Shown here piece after piece: positions 63,101 to 64,000 of a stretch of DNA of 64,000 nt. The DNA is from Elysia chlorotica. Taxonomy: Eukaryota > Mollusca > Gastropoda > Plakobranchidae. How positions within the stretch are numbered: the first letter of the stretch is position 1; the number at the start of each line of letters is the position of its first letter. The stretch lies in the NCBI GenBank assembly GCA_003991915.1, contig RQTK01000313.1:104406-168405 (forward strand), given 5' to 3'. Under the pieces are notes generated by a model. The model was given only the letters and a program-made list of their open reading frames with translations, made no database searches and was not told the origin of the DNA. Position numbers and translations under genes: made by a program.

Positions 63101-64000
63101 GTCTAAAGGAAAAACATGTAATTGTATTTTAGAAAGCGCCTCCTGAAAGAGTTGCACGCATATTCGAATCAATATAAATAGGACCTGTTTCGTTAACTTC
63201 CCTAATCACATTATGGTAAAACAACACGTAACAATACCTTTTTGGATTGCTGCATAATGTAGTCCTCCACATCTTTGTCAAGTTCCCCGTACTGTTTCAC
63301 TTTGGTTACCAGGAACTTGAGGAGGCGCTCTCTAATAAGTGCCATGACTTCATCTTCCTCCTCGCCAGCCTGCAGTAAACGGGTGAAGATTCCCTCCATG
63401 ACTCCTGAAAAGAGAGAGAGCAGGGATTGAGTTGTTATTAATTAATGGCTATATCGTGGGCGGATCCTAAGACTAACGTCAGAAATTTCATGTGTTGTCA
63501 TACTGAGACAGTACAGGAATACCTGGACCTGTCACATTATATTGACACAGACCCAACCCGGGTCTGTTGTTGAGTTGGTTTAACGTCCCACAACAGCACT
63601 ATATATGTTATATTGTGGACGGACCCCAAGACTGAAGTCTGACAATTGAACAAATAAACATTCTGATCTGGCATTGAGATGCACATTTGAAAAAAAAAAA
63701 AAAAAATAAAAATAAATAGGACACCCCCCACCAATCAGGTTTATTTCAAAGCTAAGGCACAACTTGGTTACTTAACATCCAGTGCAAACAACTAAGCTAT
63801 GGTTCATGACAATTTAATGTGCTGCTAATGCTACACATATCAGGGATACCAGCCAGTCACAGCTGGTGCATTATTTTACCTTTCATGTTGATGGAGAAGA
63901 GACTGTACAACGCTGCGTGGATGCTGGAGACCTCTTGGGCATCATCTGTTCCCAGCAACATGGACAGGGCGTCAGCGAAGCGCGACACTTTCTCTGGACA
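50524..64000 (-). CDS. API5: API5 (apoptosis inhibitor 5), 5'-partial, 11 unique coding exons visible plus one duplicated
   Basis: Exons in transcript order are >64000-63880, 63404-63238, 62753-62613, 61169-61104, 60618-60424, 59673-59495, 58910-58817, 58387-58268 (or its twin 56290-56171), 52020-51974, 51558-51440 and 50708-50524. Phases agree and give 477 visible codons plus stop; about 60-70 N-terminal residues lie beyond the window. API5 hallmarks are seen in order: RFADALSMLLGTDD, VTKDEF with RQQLVEM, ASDPDCVDRLL, KNVHSKQFLGY, IQLEVLKTFAE, FHQMGRKLPGFLS, RLKEALQGKSG, VVALKLFTNITVLVKDL and LYQPPSGKFS. The family is a nuclear HEAT/ARM-repeat protein acting against apoptosis. The last exon encodes an N/G-rich then RGG-rich tail ending in YQNKLS. 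Introns host eight snoRNA-like repeats and two junction-linked minisatellites. Confidence 0.95.
50832..50992 (-). mobile_element. SINE body fragment in the last API5 intron
   Basis: Reverse-complemented end AACGTCCAACATCAGGAC, GGGCCCCAAGACTGACA and CTCCTGTCTCAGCCGGTC; head missing. Confidence 0.82.
52498..52563 (-). ncRNA. C/D-box snoRNA, U18-like, copy 1
   Basis: 66 nt, sense to API5. It has a terminal stem GCAGCA/TGCTGC, C box ATGATGA, D' CTGA preceded by GGTCCGTGTTT, a C'-like TGATG, and D box CTGA near the 3' end. The D' guide is complementary to the conserved 28S rRNA segment AAACACGGACC. From memory this is the guide of vertebrate U18 (SNORD18), predicting 2'-O-methylation of the A after AAAC. 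Confidence 0.8.
53178..53243 (-). ncRNA. C/D-box snoRNA, U18-like, copy 2
   Basis: Same as copy 1 except for one substitution between C' and D (plus strand GGGTTACGCA in place of GGGTTAAGCA). Boxes, D' guide and terminal stem are intact. Confidence 0.8.
53852..53917 (-). ncRNA. C/D-box snoRNA, U18-like, copy 3
   Basis: Boxes and D' guide intact. It has a change in the region after C' (plus strand GGGTTGAGCA) and the outermost pair of the terminal stem is altered. Confidence 0.78.
54559..54624 (-). ncRNA. C/D-box snoRNA, U18-like, copy 4
   Basis: Identical to copy 1 over all 66 nt, although the surrounding ~700-bp unit differs by many substitutions and indels. Confidence 0.8.
55288..55353 (-). 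ncRNA. C/D-box snoRNA, U18-like, copy 5
   Basis: Identical to copy 1 over all 66 nt. Confidence 0.8.
55979..56044 (-). ncRNA. C/D-box snoRNA, U18-like, copy 6
   Basis: One substitution next to the D-box guide (plus strand GGAGGCGTTAAG). Boxes and D' guide intact. It lies about 127 bp downstream (in transcript sense) of the second copy of the duplicated API5 exon. Confidence 0.78.
56171..56290 (-). CDS. API5: Second, identical copy of the 120-nt API5 exon
   Basis: Identical to 58268-58387, including the acceptor TTTTTTATCCAG, the donor CGG|GTAAGC and some flanking intron. The exon is 40 codons with phase 0 at both ends. Inclusion of either copy gives the normal protein, and inclusion of both would insert a second 40-residue block (VVALKLFTNITVLVKDL region) in frame. 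It could serve as an alternative or redundant exon; identity means protein-level data could not tell the copies apart. Confidence 0.85.
56530..56579 (-). pseudogene. Third, truncated copy of the duplicated API5 exon
   Basis: About 39 nt of the exon's donor half (56541-56579) with its donor, preceded on the plus strand by the same TTTTTTATTTTTTAAATCACG flank in pieces. The 5' part and the acceptor are missing, so it cannot be an exon by itself. Confidence 0.75.
56609..56690. repeat. (GA)n microsatellite
   Basis: About 80 bp, inside the insertion region between the exon copies. Confidence 0.95.
56723..57322. repeat. Inserted copy of the 46414-46980 segment within an API5 intron
   Basis: Direct-orientation duplicate starting in the SINE body and ending near CTAATTCCTAAATAAGCACA. 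It carries TTTATT at 57220-57225 (minus-strand AATAAA), matching the candidate signal at 46875-46880. Confidence 0.85.
57367..57432 (-). ncRNA. C/D-box snoRNA, U18-like, copy 7
   Basis: Identical to copy 1. It lies in the intron between the two copies of the duplicated API5 exon. Confidence 0.8.
58076..58141 (-). ncRNA. C/D-box snoRNA, U18-like, copy 8
   Basis: Identical to copy 1. It sits about 127 bp downstream of the first exon copy, the same spacing as copy 6 to the second exon copy, which shows that exon and snoRNA were duplicated together. Confidence 0.8.
58752..58805. repeat. (GA)n microsatellite 11 bp from an API5 donor
   Basis: Lies just inside the intron after the exon ending at 58817. 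On the transcript it is a (CU)n tract. Confidence 0.95.
59022..59110. repeat. Interspersed-repeat fragment with TTTATATAGCGC motif
   Basis: ATAATAATAATATATTGCAT followed by TTATATAGCGCACTTCCATG and GCTCAATACGCG resembles the TATATAGCGC...CTCAAAGCGC end seen in many invertebrate repeats. The family is not named here. Confidence 0.4.
59729..59900 (-). mobile_element. SINE body fragment in an API5 intron
   Basis: TTTAACGTCCAACATCAGC, GGCCCCAAGACGGACATCTG, CTCCTGTCTCAGCCGGTC and ACTGACACCGACCCAACC, minus orientation; head missing. Confidence 0.85.
59918..60040 (-). mobile_element. Diverged SINE body fragment
   Basis: AAACATCAGCACCATGAAG, GACATTTGTATGTTG, then ATGACTCCTGTCTCAG. Directly beyond the fragment at 59729 and more diverged. 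A (GA)n tract (60045-60104) follows. Confidence 0.65.
60262..60423 (-). repeat. ~61-bp repeats starting at an API5 donor (exon 60618-60424)
   Basis: The real donor reads CTC|GTGAGTTTTGAG. Minus-strand GTGAGTTTTGA recurs 60 and 122 bp further into the intron, each followed by GAGTTTTAATTGCTGAT-type sequence and AATTTCCCAGCC. So the array repeats the donor itself. Confidence 0.9.
60687..60865. repeat. Three-copy ~64-bp tandem repeat in an API5 intron
   Basis: Units share GAACCTATCCCACAGAA, CATAGC and ACACAACATTTAACCCCGCT. About 70 bp from the acceptor at 60618. Confidence 0.9.
61445..62612 (-). repeat. ~56-63-bp minisatellite starting at an API5 donor
   Basis: Roughly 16-20 units; two main unit lengths of 63 and 56 bp. 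The real donor reads GAG|GTCAGTTTCTGCTGGGC. Units within the array read GAGTCAGTGTGTGCTGGAC, so each repeats the intronic side of the 5' splice site. Because many units are 63 bp (21 codons), long open frames run along the array (WWTSRLLRKEELVDLDVRVS periodicity). The frame of the preceding exon continues without a stop for 127 codons into the array, to 62229. Confidence 0.92.
62980..63092 (-). mobile_element. SINE body fragment
   Basis: GGGCCCCAAGACGGACGTCT, GTGCTGCCACACACAAGACA and CTCCTGTCTCAGCCGGTC, in an API5 intron; head missing. Confidence 0.82.
63441..63650 (-). mobile_element. Two adjacent SINE body fragments
   Basis: A diverged fragment at 63441-63560 ends in TTGACACAGACCCAACC. A second begins at GTTGAGTTGGTTTAACGTCC and runs to CTGACAATTG at about 63650. 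Confidence 0.7.
63770..63868 (-). mobile_element. Very diverged SINE body fragment
   Basis: AACATCCAGTGCAAAC, GACAATTTAATGTGCTGCTA and CAGGGATACCAGCCAGTCAC keep the order of the SINE body at low identity. It ends about 12 bp from the API5 donor at 63879. Confidence 0.45.

Overview
This is eukaryotic nuclear DNA: AT-rich, gene-poor per kilobase, with intron-split genes, canonical GT/AG junctions, many short-motif repeats and a large family of tRNA-derived SINEs. The proteins are animal-like. Repeat style and gene architecture suggest a lophotrochozoan, most likely a gastropod mollusc; that placement is inference and no species is claimed. A 945-base run of N lies at 41508-42452.

Four protein genes can be rebuilt exon by exon, with intron phases that agree. 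(1) A plus-strand medium-chain dehydrogenase/reductase (MDR) gene has coding exons between 3126 and 5518, a TATA promoter near 1522 and a noncoding first exon. (2) A minus-strand gene for a 281-residue DUF547 protein has six coding exons (23919 down to 15977). (3) A minus-strand aldo-keto reductase (AKR) has ten coding exons (36617 down to 27563), 316 residues and an intact catalytic tetrad. (4) A minus-strand API5 (apoptosis inhibitor 5) gene runs from beyond 64000 down to its stop at 50524, so its N terminus lies outside the window. The genes look functionally unrelated; nothing suggests co-regulation.

The region between genes 1 and 2 (about 6.2-15.9 kb) is AT-rich with no recognisable coding. 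The 37-50 kb region, between the AKR promoter side and the API5 3' end, is packed with SINE copies, homopolymers and (GA)n tracts. A rearranged mariner transposon with two 459-bp inverted arms sits in AKR intron 8.

Two features stand out. First, API5 introns hold eight copies of a 66-nt C/D-box snoRNA-like element, sense to the host gene. The copies are almost identical although the ~700-bp repeat units around them have diverged, and the D' guide matches that of U18 (28S rRNA 2'-O-methylation). A 120-nt API5 coding exon is also duplicated without change in this array. Second, at least eight independent tandem arrays lie on, or within about 50 bp of, exon-intron junctions of the DUF547, AKR and API5 genes. 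Several carry copies of the splice site itself; the most extreme is an 18-copy array of the final 3' splice site of the DUF547 gene. Junction-anchored repeat growth appears to be a general property of this genome segment, unless it is partly an assembly artefact.
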